From Paramecium sonneborni (Eukaryota > Ciliophora > Oligohymenophorea > Peniculida > Parameciidae): DNA of 64,000 nucleotides. Shown piece after piece: positions 13,401 through 26,002 of the stretch. Location: positions 1 through 64,000 of the forward strand of contig CAJJDN010000024.1 in NCBI GenBank assembly GCA_905182985.1, given 5' to 3'. Each line of letters begins with the position of its first letter. Within the stretch, counting starts at the first letter, position 1. The position numbers were made by a program, and so were the translations under genes. Under the pieces are notes generated by a model. The model was not told where the DNA came from, ran no database searches, and saw nothing but the letters and a program-made list of their open reading frames with translations.

Positions 13401-16400
13401 GAAATAATAACCATCTTCACACTAAAGGCAAATATCCTTCAAAAAATTTTGACATCGAAATGGTTTTTGGTATTCACAATAGATGCAATTTTCATCTTAT
13501 GTTTCACATTCTTCATCATTAGCAAGAATGCCATCTCCGCATTATGAGATACATTCAGAGAAATCATTCAAATAATATCCTAAAGAGCATTCCTTTTTTA
13601 AATTCAAATAATAAGATGGCAGTTTACATCTATTTTCATAAATGTCAAAATAAGCATATTCTTAGCATTTTAAACAAAAAAAGGGAGCACTTACTTAACA
13701 ATATTATAATTAATCTTAGAATATGGATGATTGTATACAATCTTATTTAATTGGAGTTAATTCATACCCTTCTTAGCAAAGATAACATATTTAGAATTAG
13801 CAAAGCTTACAATTAGGAGGACAGTAAAATAGATTCTTTAGATAAGATTTATTTTAATAGTCTAGATCATTAAATAAGATGCATATATTTTGTTATATGT
13901 TCCTATTGATATTTAAACTTATATTTGATAAGCATTTCTCTAAGATATAATTCTCCTCATCTTATTGTAAATAACATATTCCATTGATACAACTTATACA
14001 AGACTATACACAACTAAACCTACAGAGATGACAACCGTCTCCATAAATAAGATTTCCATCATCGCATTCTTCATCATCTACAATTATACCATCCCCACAT
14101 ATAGGATGACATACATTATTCAGCTTCATATAGCCAAGTTTGCATTATATACAACCATTACCACTTGTATCACAAATCTTACAAGACACCTAACATCTTG
14201 CTAAACAATTCTGGCATCCTTTATAAGGCAAGATGTTCCCTGATTCGCATATTTCCTCAATTGATTTAATTCTATCTCCACAAACAGGCTCACATTTTAA
14301 ATTCTATCCTCTTTAATATCCCTTTGCACAACCTGTACAATCACTATTACACTATGAACTACTATCATTATTGCCATCATCACAATATTCTTAAAAATAT
14401 CCATACAAACCATTTACTACTAATCCATCTCCACAAATATTTCTACAATAATATGATGAAGGAGCATATCCAGTTTATTCACAACTTAAACATATACCTT
14501 TTGAGTAGTCACAAGATGAACAACCTTTTCTACAAAAATATTTACAATCTTTGCATCCATCTGTCTCTGAAAGATTTTAATCATCACATTGTTCATTTCC
14601 AACTACTACACCATCTCCACATTATTCTTTGCATTTCCAAATATTGGATGATGTATCAACTACCCACCCTCGAGTTAAACATTCTAAACAATTTCCCATA
14701 ATACATTTAGTACAATAAGGATCGCATTAATATTTACAATTGAAACATCCATCATATTATATATCATTGTTATCTTCACATTCTTCACTACCTGTAATTA
14801 TTCCATCACCACAAACATCTGGACATGGAATAGTAGTTGAAGAATCACAAACCAAACAATGTATGGGACATTAAAATTTGCAATTATAACATAAATCATC
14901 TAAAGTGTTATTATTATCTTCACATTCTTCAAATGACTGTATTAAGTTAGAGTCTCCACATTTAGGTTAACAATGATTTGAGATTAATTCATACCCGATA
15001 TCACAATTACTACAATTATTTGTATGCCATATTAGCTAATTGCCAATACATAATTTATAGCATTGAGATAAAGAACTATTCTCAGTATCAGGACAATCTT
15101 AATAAAAGAAATATATTTACTTTGGCAAATATTATCTAATTCATAATAGCCAGGTTAACACTCGCATTTTAATCCTCTAAGAACTCGATGTAAATTAGAA
15201 TCACAATTCAAACAGCCATCAATTGTGATTCTAAAACAAGTTAAACAAGTTTAATGACAAGGAGCACATATTTTAAGCTAATCCTGGTAGGCAGTACCCG
15301 TTAAGCATTTGCATGTAGATCCAACTTTTTCAATATTGTTAATATTTTAACACTCTTAACAATGATCTGAAGTTGGTCCTAAACATGTTTTACAATATAA
15401 ATGACATCTTAAACAGATAAGATCTGTTGAAATTGAATAATATCCATCTATACATTCACATTATCCATTTAATAGTTTTCTATATTTTTAGATTGAACAT
15501 GATAAACAAAATGAAGAGCTGACACATTATTCACATTATTCTGGACAATTAACACATTAAAAACCTGCATCATATTAATTTTTTTAGCAAACACATCCTA
15601 ATTTAGTAAGAGTGTAAGTTGGTTGGCAGGCGGTGCAATCAATTTATGACTTACAAGTTTAGCATTAAGAAGGACAATTAAAACATTTTAATAAAAATGA
15701 GTCATAGTACTATTACTCTTAACATTCACTCTCAGAAAACTTAATCAAACTTGAATCATAATTATCCCATTAGATACAAGTGCTTTAATCACATTATAAA
15801 CAATAAGGCTAACAATAATGAACAATAATGTAATATCTATAAATTCCACAATATGCTAATATTGGTTCATTGTCTTCACCCTTGCATTCCCATTTAATTG
15901 TTAATGTATCACTATTATGAGTAATCTTTTTATTTATTGTTTATAACTTTGAACCATCACTATAAGTATCAGTTGCACTACTTTTTTAACAAGATACTGG
16001 TTAATTTGCTTCAATAGTATAAATAAATTGACTATTTGAAGGGAAATTAGGACCATAGACAATCTAAAATGAGATACTTATGCTATGGTGGGCATTCTCT
16101 ATTTTATGAATTCTCTCAAATTCAGCCTAACTCCAAACATAAGGTCCACCAAAGATTCTATTTTACTGCCAATAAGAATAATATATATCCTCACCTTTTA
16201 AAAAATTTAAGCCTGTTTTGGAGACTAACTTGTATTATGAGTAGTATTCTGGATTATTAGTTTTATCAAAATATTCTTTAATTAAATATTTAGAATCTAA
16301 AAATTAATTTAGTTTAAATACAAGGTATTTCATCTTCTAAATCCTAGCATTTGTCCCCAAGAATCCTCTAAAGATAATTATTGCACAAATAAATACATTT

Positions 16401-17744
16401 ACCCTATTTGTCAACATAATAATTTGAATAGCATTTTTTTGCATTCATATGATACTTCTTAAAAATAACAGTTCTAAACATAAAATCCGGATGTAATTTG
16501 GAATGATATTAATCCCCATCCTACATTTGAATCACTTAAATTAATTTTATTTTTACGTATAATTACTAATGGCTGAGAAATAAAATGGATATTAAGGAAT
16601 ATCGACAAACATAAAGAGATTATAAACATATGTGTTAGAGTATGCAGCATATGTTCCTTAAAAGCTTTAATATTCCATTTTCATTCCATGAGTTTTAATT
16701 CCTTGAGAATCACGATAAATAGAACTATAATAAGTGCTGTTAAACATAAATCTTATGCCTCCTAATTGTTAATTATTAAAAATCATTAAAACAATTTTAA
16801 TCCCATACAGATAAACTCTTTGTGATGGATTCAAATTTGTAACATATCTGGCTATTCCAGAATTATATTTAAAAATTCCAAATATATAGTATCCATAAGT
16901 AAATTATTTTGGAGATGTGTCAACATACAATGGGTCATATATTATTTACCATTAATATTAATCAAATTATGAATAAAAAGAATTTGAGAAAAAATATGAA
17001 TCTAAACATAAATAATTGTATATTACTTGAAATAGGTTAGCAAAATCCTTAAGAGTATTTATAATTTTCGAACCTGCAAATAGTTTAGCATCCTGCATTT
17101 TTCTCGTAATATAGATTATCTGGACATAATGGACATTAATTTTATGATGGTTTTCCATAATAGCAATTGGTACACTAATTTTATTCAGGGCCTATACATG
17201 AAGAACAGGAAGGATAACAATTATAGCCTGATATTCCTATATTTCTGATTGAAACCTCACCAATATTATTATCAGATTTTCTAAATTATAAATAACCTGA
17301 GCTTATTAATGTTAAATTTATTGTCTTTACATCTGTGAGAAGGGAATCACAAAATCCATTCTTAATGGGATATTCAGCCGGAGAAGTATATTTTATTTTA
17401 ATTATTTATGATCCAATTTGGAAAACTACTTCATTATCCGTCCAAATACCTTAAAAATATAAATCAAATGATATGAAATCTCCTTTTTGCACATAATAAT
17501 AATAAACATTTTAAATGCTTTTGTAAGTATTGTCCAAAGTGATGTAACTCATTGATGGGTTACTACAGTTAATAAAATTTGCTGTAGTGTAGGAAGTTGT
17601 GGTTTATTGAAAGTAATCTGTATATCTTGATGAACAATAAGAGCAATCTGAATACTAGAATTTCCTAATATCCCATAAATAATAAGCTCTCAATTCCCAT
17701 TAAGAATTGGCTAATAGAACGGCACAAAATATTATCAAAAACAT
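10406..17744 (-). CDS. Giant cysteine-rich surface/receptor-like protein with DUF4215-type repeats
   Basis: Starts at ATG 17742-17744 with a signal peptide (MFLIIFCAVLLANSQ) and ends at TGA 10406-10408; about 2,400 residues. An N-terminal ectodomain (~600 aa) is followed by furin-like CxxC runs and many DUF4215-type units of the form CGDGxxxxxExCDDGNxxxxDGCxxC. The last ~450 residues hold several hydrophobic spans (GVVITSISLAVLSLFSGG first), a multi-pass membrane region. Five introns of 22-25 bp restore the frame: near 17020, 16535-16556, near 16320, 15098-15120 and near 10815. One +1 shift remains at the T7 run 16434-16440, where six T would give the conserved CKKCYSNYY reading. The family is large and uncharacterised in Paramecium; a cell-surface role is inferred. 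Either the T-run is miscalled or the gene is a very young pseudogene. Confidence 0.8.
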
Positions 17745-18450
17745 TAATAAATGAAAAAAATAATTAATAAGGTCTTCTTTTATATGATATAAATTGTTAT
17801 CTGAAATAAAGTTCACTTATTTTATACAAAAGTTTAATTAAATAATTAACATAAGTAATTATTCTTTTCAGTCTATAAAACTTCAATTATTTATCTACAT
17901 CAAATAGGATTTCCTAGAACTTTAGGATTAATTGTTTTATAATAAATTTAAATTTTCTCATTAATGTTAGATTCTCTTAGAATCAACATAAATTGAATAA
18001 ACTTAAGCCATAAATCTGAATTCTCAGGTCTTAAGGTAAATGATTAAAAATTATAGCTTAGTAGGAGTGAATAACTTAATTTAAATTATTGAGGTGGATT
18101 CTTCAAAGATATTGTTTTTTTTATATAAATTCAAATTTTTACCATTAACATTTAAAATATGAAATTTTAGTGCTAATTATTTTAGTCGATAACTATTTTT
18201 ACTATTGGATGTAAATAACTAATTTTATAAGTTGAGGTAAAGTTGATAAACTTTAGTTAGCCCTAAAAGTAAATTGGAAAAGCCTATAAATTAAACAAGT
18301 ATTAAACTTTTAAAGCAAAATATTTTATATTTTGTTATAATACTGAGAAAAATAAAAAAATGGATTTATATTATTTTTAATTCATTATTTCCGAAATTAC
18401 AGATGATTCAACATTCAATCATTTTAAATTAATAATTTTACTATCATTTT
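17745..18450. other. Intergenic, no gene seen
   Basis: Spacer between the start of the cysteine-rich gene and the end of the first MORN-like gene. It presumably holds the promoter of the former, but no element can be recognised. Confidence 0.4.
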
Positions 18451-21378
18451 TCAAATATTATAGATGAATTCTTATTTTCCTTTGTTATCTACCCATTTAC
18501 CAACTTTCTTTCCTTCCATATTATATTAACCCAAATAGGTTATTGTGTTTATCTCTGTAAATTTTTTATCCAATTCTACCCATTTTCCAATCTTTCTATT
18601 CGAAAATTTATCATCATATATTCCACAGCCACTAATATTTTTACATTACTTAAATAATATTACATATATATTTATATTTTATGTCCATAACTCTTCTAAA
18701 GTCTAATATCCCAAATTCCTACTTTTACACCTTTCTTATTATATTCACCAATATAAGTAATTTATATTTGGTCTTCAAAATTCTCCCACAATTCCACCCA
18801 TTTTCCAACCTTATAACCCCCTTCTTTACAATATGATCCACCACCTCTAAAATATTAATTTTCTTATTTAATTACATTTTTTTATGTTTTTCATCTTCCT
18901 TTAACGAAATATACCATCTATCTACCTTCATACCCTTCATATTATAAAATCCATTAAAGGTGACTTATTTTATACGTTAAAACCCTTCATCAATCTCTAT
19001 CCATCTTCCAATCTTTATCCAACCTTCTTCTTTATCATATAATCCTCCACCACTAACATATTTTTTAAATATCCAAAAATATTTACATATACTTTGGTTA
19101 TAAACTTCCATATTTATCATAATAAATATTCCATCTCCCAATTTTCACACCTTTCATATTATATTCGCCTTAATAAAAAATTTCTTTCTCAAATAAAAAT
19201 TTGTCCCACAACTCTATCCATTTTCCAAATTTTTAACCTTTTTCATCATCATAAAATCCTCCACCACTAATTAACAACTATCAATAAGTTATACATTTAT
19301 TTATAATTTCCAAATCCATATCTATCATACCAAATTACCCATTTACCTACCTTTTTACCTTTTATATTATATTCACCTTAATAAGTGACTTAATTGAGAT
19401 TTGAAAATCTTTAATCCAATTCTGTCCATTGTCCAATTTTTAAATCTTCATTTTAATTATATGATCCACCACCACTAAATTATAGCAGACATAAAATTTA
19501 CATAATTTCTTCTTCATTCGACAAACAACACATAATATCCCATTTACCCTCTTTCATACCTGTCGTATTATATTCGCCTTTATAAGTAATTTAATTATCA
19601 TGTTAATACCCCTCCCACAACTCTACCCATGATCCAATTTTCAAACCATCCTCTTTAAAGACCCCACCACCACTAACATAATAATATTACAGTCATAAGA
19701 TGTACATTAATTTCTGTTCTTATTCATTCTACAAACAACACATAATATCCCATCTACCCACTTTCATACCATCCATATTATATTCGCCTTTATAAGTAAT
19801 TTAATTATCATGTTAATACCCCTCCCACAACTCTACCCATGATCCAATTTTCAAACCATCCTCTTTAAAGACCCCACCACCACTAACATAATAATATTAC
19901 AGTCATAAGATGTACATTAATTTCTGTTCTTATTCATTCTACAAACAACACATAATATCCCATCTACCCACTTTCATACCATCCATATTATATTCGCCTT
20001 TATAAGTAATTTAATTATCATGTTAATACCCCTCCCACAACTCTACCCATGATCCAATTTTCAAACCATCCTCTTTAAAGACCCCACCACCACTAACATA
20101 ATAATATTACAGTCATAAGATGTACATTAATTTCTGTTCTTATTCATTCTACAAACAACACATAATATCCCATCTACCCACTTTCATACCATCCATATTA
20201 TATTCGCCTTTATAAGTAATTTAATTATCATGTTAATACCCCTCCCACAACTCTACCCATGATCCAATTTTCAAACCATCCTCTTTAAAGACCCCACCAC
20301 CACTAACATAATAATATTACAGTCATAAGATGTACATTAATTTCTGTTCTTATTCATTCTACAAACAACACATAATATCCCATCTACCCACTTTCATACC
20401 TGTCGTATTATATTCTCCATTATAAGTAACTTAAGCAATATTTGAAAACCCTTCCCACAACTCTATCCATCTTCCAATTTTCTAACCCTCTTATTGATCG
20501 TATGATCCGCCACCACTATCATTTTACTTATATAAATATTTACATTTATTTATATTCCTACTCGAAAGGTAAGCAATAAATAATATCCCATTTACCTATT
20601 CTTCTACCATTTCTATTATAATCACCATCATAAATAATTTAAGAACCATGCCTAAATCCCTCCCACAACTCTACCCAACTCCCGTTCTTTTAGCCCTTTT
20701 CATATGATCCATGACCACAAAATTATAAATTAATCTAATACATTATTTGATCTTTATAAATATAGTTCCATCTTCCTGTCCTTTTATTATTCTTGTAGTC
20801 TCCCTCTTCAAATAAAGGAACTTTACTAATAATTACCTTAACCTAAAAGTTACCTGCAATAATCCTTTGATAATTCTTTCCATAAACCTATCTTTTCCCC
20901 TCTTTGTGAGTAATATCCTCCAACTCTTTAGAGAAATTCTCCATTCCAATTAACATTCCATTCAGGAAACTTCTTAAAATTCTTTCCATATTGACCAACC
21001 CATTCAAGATATTTGATTTTTTCTAAATTGTTGAAAATTTCTGGCTCCATATAAGAAAAATTTCTTATTCTATTAGTATTTTTATGAATTGAATTACAAT
21101 CTAGCTATTTATTCATAATAAATATGAGTGATTTTATTTTCTTTATCAAATTCAATTTAGTATTTCATCTTTATTCTTCTTTGTAGATGATTGTCAAAAA
21201 AAAAACATTCATATTCTTTTTTGTTTTGCAAATCAACTTCATCCCTTTAAAAACTCAAATCAATTTCATCCCTTTAAAAACTCAAATCAACTTCATCCCT
21301 TTAAAAACTAATTTACCTGATGACTGAATTGGTTTCTTTTTATTATTTAATATGCTATTTTGAGCCACAAATTCCCAT
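18451..21378 (-). CDS. MORN/YwqK-like repeat protein, N-myristoylation-type start
   Basis: Starts at ATG 21376-21378 with MGICGSKQ, a plausible N-myristoylation and palmitoylation motif (Gly2, Cys4, Ser6), and ends at TGA 18451-18453. Three in-frame copies of a nine-residue unit (SFQRDEVDL) follow. A 28-bp intron joins these to the family N-terminal block (NLEKIKYLEWVGQYG). About eleven repeats of ~59 residues come next, each with GGGSYD, KIGRWIELWEGF, TYNGEYN and GxKVGRWDI cores. One intron of 28-33 bp lies just before the GGG of most repeats, so each repeat is one exon. Repeats of this type form extended beta structures and are often protein- or membrane-binding; the actual role is unknown. 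Four repeats form a near-perfect 210-bp tandem. I saw no internal TGA in the exons I translated, but I did not translate every repeat. Confidence 0.82.
19567..20400 (-). repeat. Perfect 210-bp tandem repeat, exon plus intron (about 4 copies)
   Basis: By eye the sequence is identical at a period of exactly 210 bp across this tract; landmarks at 19711, 19921, 20131 and 20341 begin tttctgttct. Each unit holds one 59-codon protein repeat (177 bp) and one 33-bp intron (GTACATCTTATGAC... to TTAG on the minus strand). Flanking repeats of the same gene differ clearly. This indicates a recent amplification or homogenisation of an exon-intron module. Confidence 0.95.
21229..21309 (-). repeat. 27-bp tandem repeat, three copies, in frame
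   Basis: Three consecutive 27-bp units differ at one base (caaatcaa-c/t-ttcatcc...). On the minus strand they encode nine residues, SFQRDEVDL or SFQRDEIDL, in the N-terminal region of the MORN-like gene. Period 27 keeps the frame, so copy number could vary without disrupting the gene. Confidence 0.9.
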
Positions 21379-23137
21379 TCTATTAAATTTATAAAAATTA
21401 TAATACACGATAAATAATTTTTTTAAAGTCTTCATTTAATAAATTTAAATAAACACAATTTGCAATTTTAAACTTAATACTCCAAATCAACAAATAGAGA
21501 TACTTGATTTTATGAAATGTAAAAAAATTTTTTTCCAAGTCTAGTATCTAAAAACAAAAAAAAAACGCCTATCACAAATGTAAAGGGAAAGAATTTTATT
21601 TATAACAATAAAAAATAGATGCATTAATTTTTAATCGTATTATTATTATTTTTCTTATTATCATCATCATTATTAAAATATACAAAATGGAAGTTGATGG
21701 AGGATATTCCTAAATTAATAGACCACCACCATAGGAAAACTTAAAAAATTAATCTGCAATTTACTTTTAGACGGAATACTTTCGAGAAACAATTTGAAAA
21801 AAATATTTAAAGATTTTTAGAAAGAAGAGAACCTAACAAATAGATACCACACCTCCCATTTTATGTTAAAGATAAGTAATCAATAAAAAAGAAACCTATC
21901 TACAATCAATTGTGTAATCTGAATTATAATTTGTTGAATGTTTATTCAATGATATGTATACTACTGTCCAGATAGATATTTATGGTAGTATTGATGCATT
22001 CTCATTATAAAAGTAAGTAGAATTAACTATTGCTTCACAAGAAAAGGATAAATTAAAAGAAGATGAAAAATTTTATTTAAAATTAATTTTATTTTTATAG
22101 TTCATTAAATTTAGATTATTTGCTTTTCAAAAAAATCCAATCAGTTTTTACTTTCATGTTTTTAAATTTTATCTCCTTCCCTTTTTCATAGAATAATTTC
22201 AATTTCTTTTTTAAATAAAAAAACGAAAGTAAACTTTGACATCATGACCAAATTGTTCCCTTTAAGATCTTTTGAGCTTCTGATTTAGTATATCTAAGTT
22301 ATTGAATTGATTAAAAATTTATTTTTGAATCAAATTCTTGAAGTATAAAATTTACAATCAATTATTAAAATTAGAGAAAATATTAAATTCTTATATTGAT
22401 AGTTCGTATAAAAGAAACTTATCGTGAATTGAAGTCTTTTGAATTCAAGAACATTTAAAAATTATTCAATGTATAATTGATAGAAATATAAATTAAAAAA
22501 TAAAGATTTGTTAAATAAAAAAAGTTTGACGGGAAAATCTTATCAGAAATTTTTTGGAATTTCTTCAAGATGAAATCTTTTAAATTAAGATGTTAATGGT
22601 TGATAACAAATTGTTCAAGGATAAAAATTGGGAAATAATTTAAATTGGGATTTAAGAAGAAAAGATGAATATTTTCAATTAACAATCTAATTATTGGTGA
22701 AGAAAGACATATAGATTAATTATTATAGTACATTGAAATTATTTTGAAAGACTGAGAATGTAATTAATTTGAATTATTAGATAATTATTGAACTTTGGAT
22801 TTCTTTAAAATAAAAAGTAAGGTGACTAAATTCTTTCAAAACATGAAACTAATAAAATTTTGAATTAAGTTAGTAAAATTTTATTTTCAATAACAAATAA
22901 TTTCAATTAGAATAAAAAAAAAGTTAATATTCAAAATAGAGTTAAATAAAGTAAAGTCAAAAGCATTAAACTTTTAATCAACTTATAATTTATGTAAAAT
23001 TTAAAAAATAAGAAAGCCTAATTATAAAAAAAACTAATTATAATTTCATAATCATAAGGACTTTATGCCAAAGAAAGCGTGCTAATTTAAATATTTTTTG
23101 AATTAAAATAAAAAATACTAATATTTATTAATTTTTA
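21379..23137. other. Intergenic with a possible gene remnant at 21687-22085
   Basis: On the + strand an ATG at 21687 opens MEVDGGYSQINRPPPQ. Later pieces in shifted frames read FLERREPNKQIPHLPFYV (near 21815-21870) and NDMYTTVQIDIYGSIDAF (near 21945-22000). The pieces look protein-like, but at least two frame shifts separate them and no clear introns join them. I do not recognise the family. It may be a decayed gene or a gene with unusual introns. From 22,090 to 23,137 I see nothing. Confidence 0.3.
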
Positions 23138-24139
23138 TCATCTTTTAAAAATAAGCTTCCTAATTTGTATTTAATTCGATTCTGCATCCCAAGTTATCAA
23201 TAACTCTCCATCATTACTTTGAGTGCCAAAAACATATCTAGTTCCAAATTCTATAGACTATTCTAAAACATATTATTTCATCAATTTTTTGGAAGGGGTA
23301 ATTCTAAATATATTAATATAGTAACCATGTTTAACATGGAGTAAATTTTTAGATTAAATATAGGTTGAAGGGAAGCCTTAAGAACAATATTGATTCCTGC
23401 CTAACACTGGAATTTCCAATACTTTTTCAAACAATTGAGTTGAAGAATTGAGTTAAAAAATATAAAGATATCTACCATTAAGATATGAATTAGGTTAGAA
23501 TGAAAAACTTTCATTTGTTATAAATGATAAACGAAATCCATATTACAACAATTAAATTCTTTGTTTTAAACACCATTTTTATTAAATGGAAACTTTAATA
23601 ATTAATAATGTATTATCATTACTACAAGAGATAAATTTATTTCCATTTTAATTAATTGCTAATGAATTTACAGCCTCTGTGTGTTCATTAATAATTTATT
23701 TACAAAACCATTATGTTGAGCAACCAAAAATTTTTATTGAACCATCATAATATCCACTTATAATAGTTTCTTCAAACTCTGAATGTAAGGCTACGCAACA
23801 CACCCCTTAAGTGCGATCCTTCATTTTGAAAGTGAATTTTATATTGGAAATTATATTTGTACTCCAAATGATTAATGAGTCAGCTGATCCAGAAATAAAA
23901 GTGCCATTTTAAAAAAAAAAGTTTAGAGTTTAAGTTTGGCTTTACTTTATTATTTTTAATTATTTCATAAAACCTTTTTGAATATGAAAAATATGAATTT
24001 CGCTATCCGAACCCAATACTAATAAATTTTTAGCTTAATTCAAGGCAAGGGCTCTTATACTACAATGGTAATCAAATTAATCTAGCAGCTCATAGCTAAA
24101 TTGCTCTTTATATTATGGCTTAGATACCTTACATCCCAT
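23138..24139 (-). CDS. Small WD40-like protein with N-myristoylation-type start
   Basis: An uninterrupted 334-codon frame runs from ATG 24137-24139 to TGA 23138-23140, with no intron. It begins MGCKVSK, a good myristoylation/palmitoylation signal, followed by about six degenerate beta-propeller blades: ALNQAKNLLVLGSDSEIHIF, FISGSADSLIIWS, ETIISGYYDGSIKIFG, KFISCSNDNTLLIIK, and a last blade ending NDGELLITWDAE. Family members in Paramecium have this layout and a C-terminal TLS(N/S)DGxYLxxWD-type motif. The role is unknown; membrane attachment is inferred from the start. The copy at 8172-9378 is a broken relative. It lies between MORN-like genes but shows no link to them beyond the similar acylated start. 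Confidence 0.85.
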
Positions 24140-26002
24140 TTTTTTTTTAAATATTTTATTCACTGTAAGTTAATATTTATCATTTCAATCATTATTTACA
24201 AACTGAAATATATTTACTTTTTAATTGATTATTAAATAAAATAATATTATCATTAGGTATTTGTATTTCAAATTTTAATTCGTTTTATCATCAATCATTT
24301 TGAATTTTCAAATCATTCTTAAAAAATTATTTGTTGATTCAAAATATGAATTATTTTATTCTAATTTTAATTAGAGTTTGCAATAATTAATTTGTAATTA
24401 AAATTTATTATTCTAATAACGCCTCATGATAAGATTTTAGGCTCAGCTATTTAGTTGAAAAGAAGATCAAAATATAAGTATTTTCGTTATTTTTTAATTT
24501 ATATTAAAGGTTTAAATAATAATTGATCATCATAAGTTTATTAGAAGTTTTCTTTGATAATGATTATTGACCATTTTTCAATCAATGCTTTGTTTCTTGT
24601 TTTAGTTCTTAATATCCAATATTTCTCCTTTATTTATGCTTGTAGTATGCCAAAAAAAATATTTTCAATAAATTTAAAAATTCAAAAAATACTTAATATT
24701 GATAAAAAATATTTTTTATAACTTTTTAAAAGAATTAAAAGAATTTTTTATCCCTTAGAATGGTAAATTATTTAAAATGGCGATACGTACTCATAAAAAG
24801 TCAACTAATCTAAAGCTGGGTCGTAAATCTGTGTTTTAAATATGCAAATATCAAAGAACTACCCTTTTTAAAAATATAAATTGGAATTTAAAGTTTAGGC
24901 ACTCCAATTAGTATTAAAATTATACTATAGAGACTAAAATAGCAAAATATATTATAGAAAAAATGCATTAATTAGCTAATTGTGCCAAAAATTTATTCAT
25001 AATTTCTTTTATTATCTAAAACACAGATTTTATAAATATTTTCCTTTTAAGATTCAATCACTAAATGATAAAATTTTGGATCAAAACCCCAAAACTTCTT
25101 TATATTTTTAAAAAATTGTCCAAAACTTTCAACCGAAATTTTTTTCCTCAAAATTAAATATATCTTCAAAGTTATTTATTATTTAATGTAACATATATTA
25201 TTCTAATCTTTCAAACTGTATCTTAAAATTAAATGAAAAAACCTTAACTTATTTCTATATTGGTAAGTTGATTTTTTTTTAGAAATAAAAATTCAACCTT
25301 AAAAGCAATACAAAAATGATAAAAGGGTTCTTTGATTTACGAATTTAATTTATATGTAATATAATATTTAGAAAAAATTGGTTAAAGAATGTATTTTATT
25401 TTCGTATTCTAATTTTGAAGAGATTGTAATTAATTACTATAAAAATGATATATATATGGAATCCAATTTTAAAAAAACTACATCTATCGCATTCTTTTTT
25501 TTTAAAGTTTTTAATTTCCTATCTTCATTTAAATTTTCAAAATCCAACCTTACTTTATATAAATGACCAAATATTATAATAGGAAGATATTCATTTGTAC
25601 TAGTAATCACGGCTCCTTAAATACAGTGACCAAAAAAGTGACAGTAAGCCAGCCCAAATCCTAAAAATAACTGAGAGTGACGTTAAATTTATTTTTCTTT
25701 AAAAAATTTATCTATAAAAAAACTTGTTTTATTTTCTTTGATCGTATAATTAAATGGGGAGATTATCATTTTTGTAAACATATTTTTAATAAGGACAAAG
25801 AGTGAAAATAGTGGCATAATAAGAATGTTTGGAATGTTTTTAATGAAAATCAAACACCCATAAATGGAATTATATACTACTATTTTAAAAAGTATCAAAA
25901 TTTTTTAAGTGAATAATTCTATGGCTAAATTCAAATTTTAATCATTATTTTCTTACTCATTTATTTATTTATGTTGTATTAAAGTAAAAACTATTTTTAT
26001 AA
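24140..26002. other. Long AT-rich spacer, no gene seen
   Basis: Nothing recognisable. Around 25590-25685 the base composition is less AT-rich than around it, without a frame I can support. Short standard-code frames at 25378-25566 and 25689-25898 have no family features. Confidence 0.4.

Noticed and set aside
16575..16620. Frameshift in the cysteine-rich gene around IPQYPFYFS
   Set aside because: A 22-bp intron at 16535-16556 restores the frame and the family motif, so no lesion is needed here.
12932..17158. Short standard-code frames on both strands
   Set aside because: They are shadows of the cysteine-rich gene, whose real frame gives CGDG...DDGN repeats when TAA/TAG are read as Gln.
21229..21309. 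CRISPR-like short repeat
   Set aside because: Three head-to-tail 27-bp copies without spacers, in a coding frame of a eukaryotic gene.
25378..25898. Two 60-70 codon frames in the spacer
   Set aside because: Low-complexity hydrophobic or A/T-driven composition, no start context, no family motif and no intron pattern.
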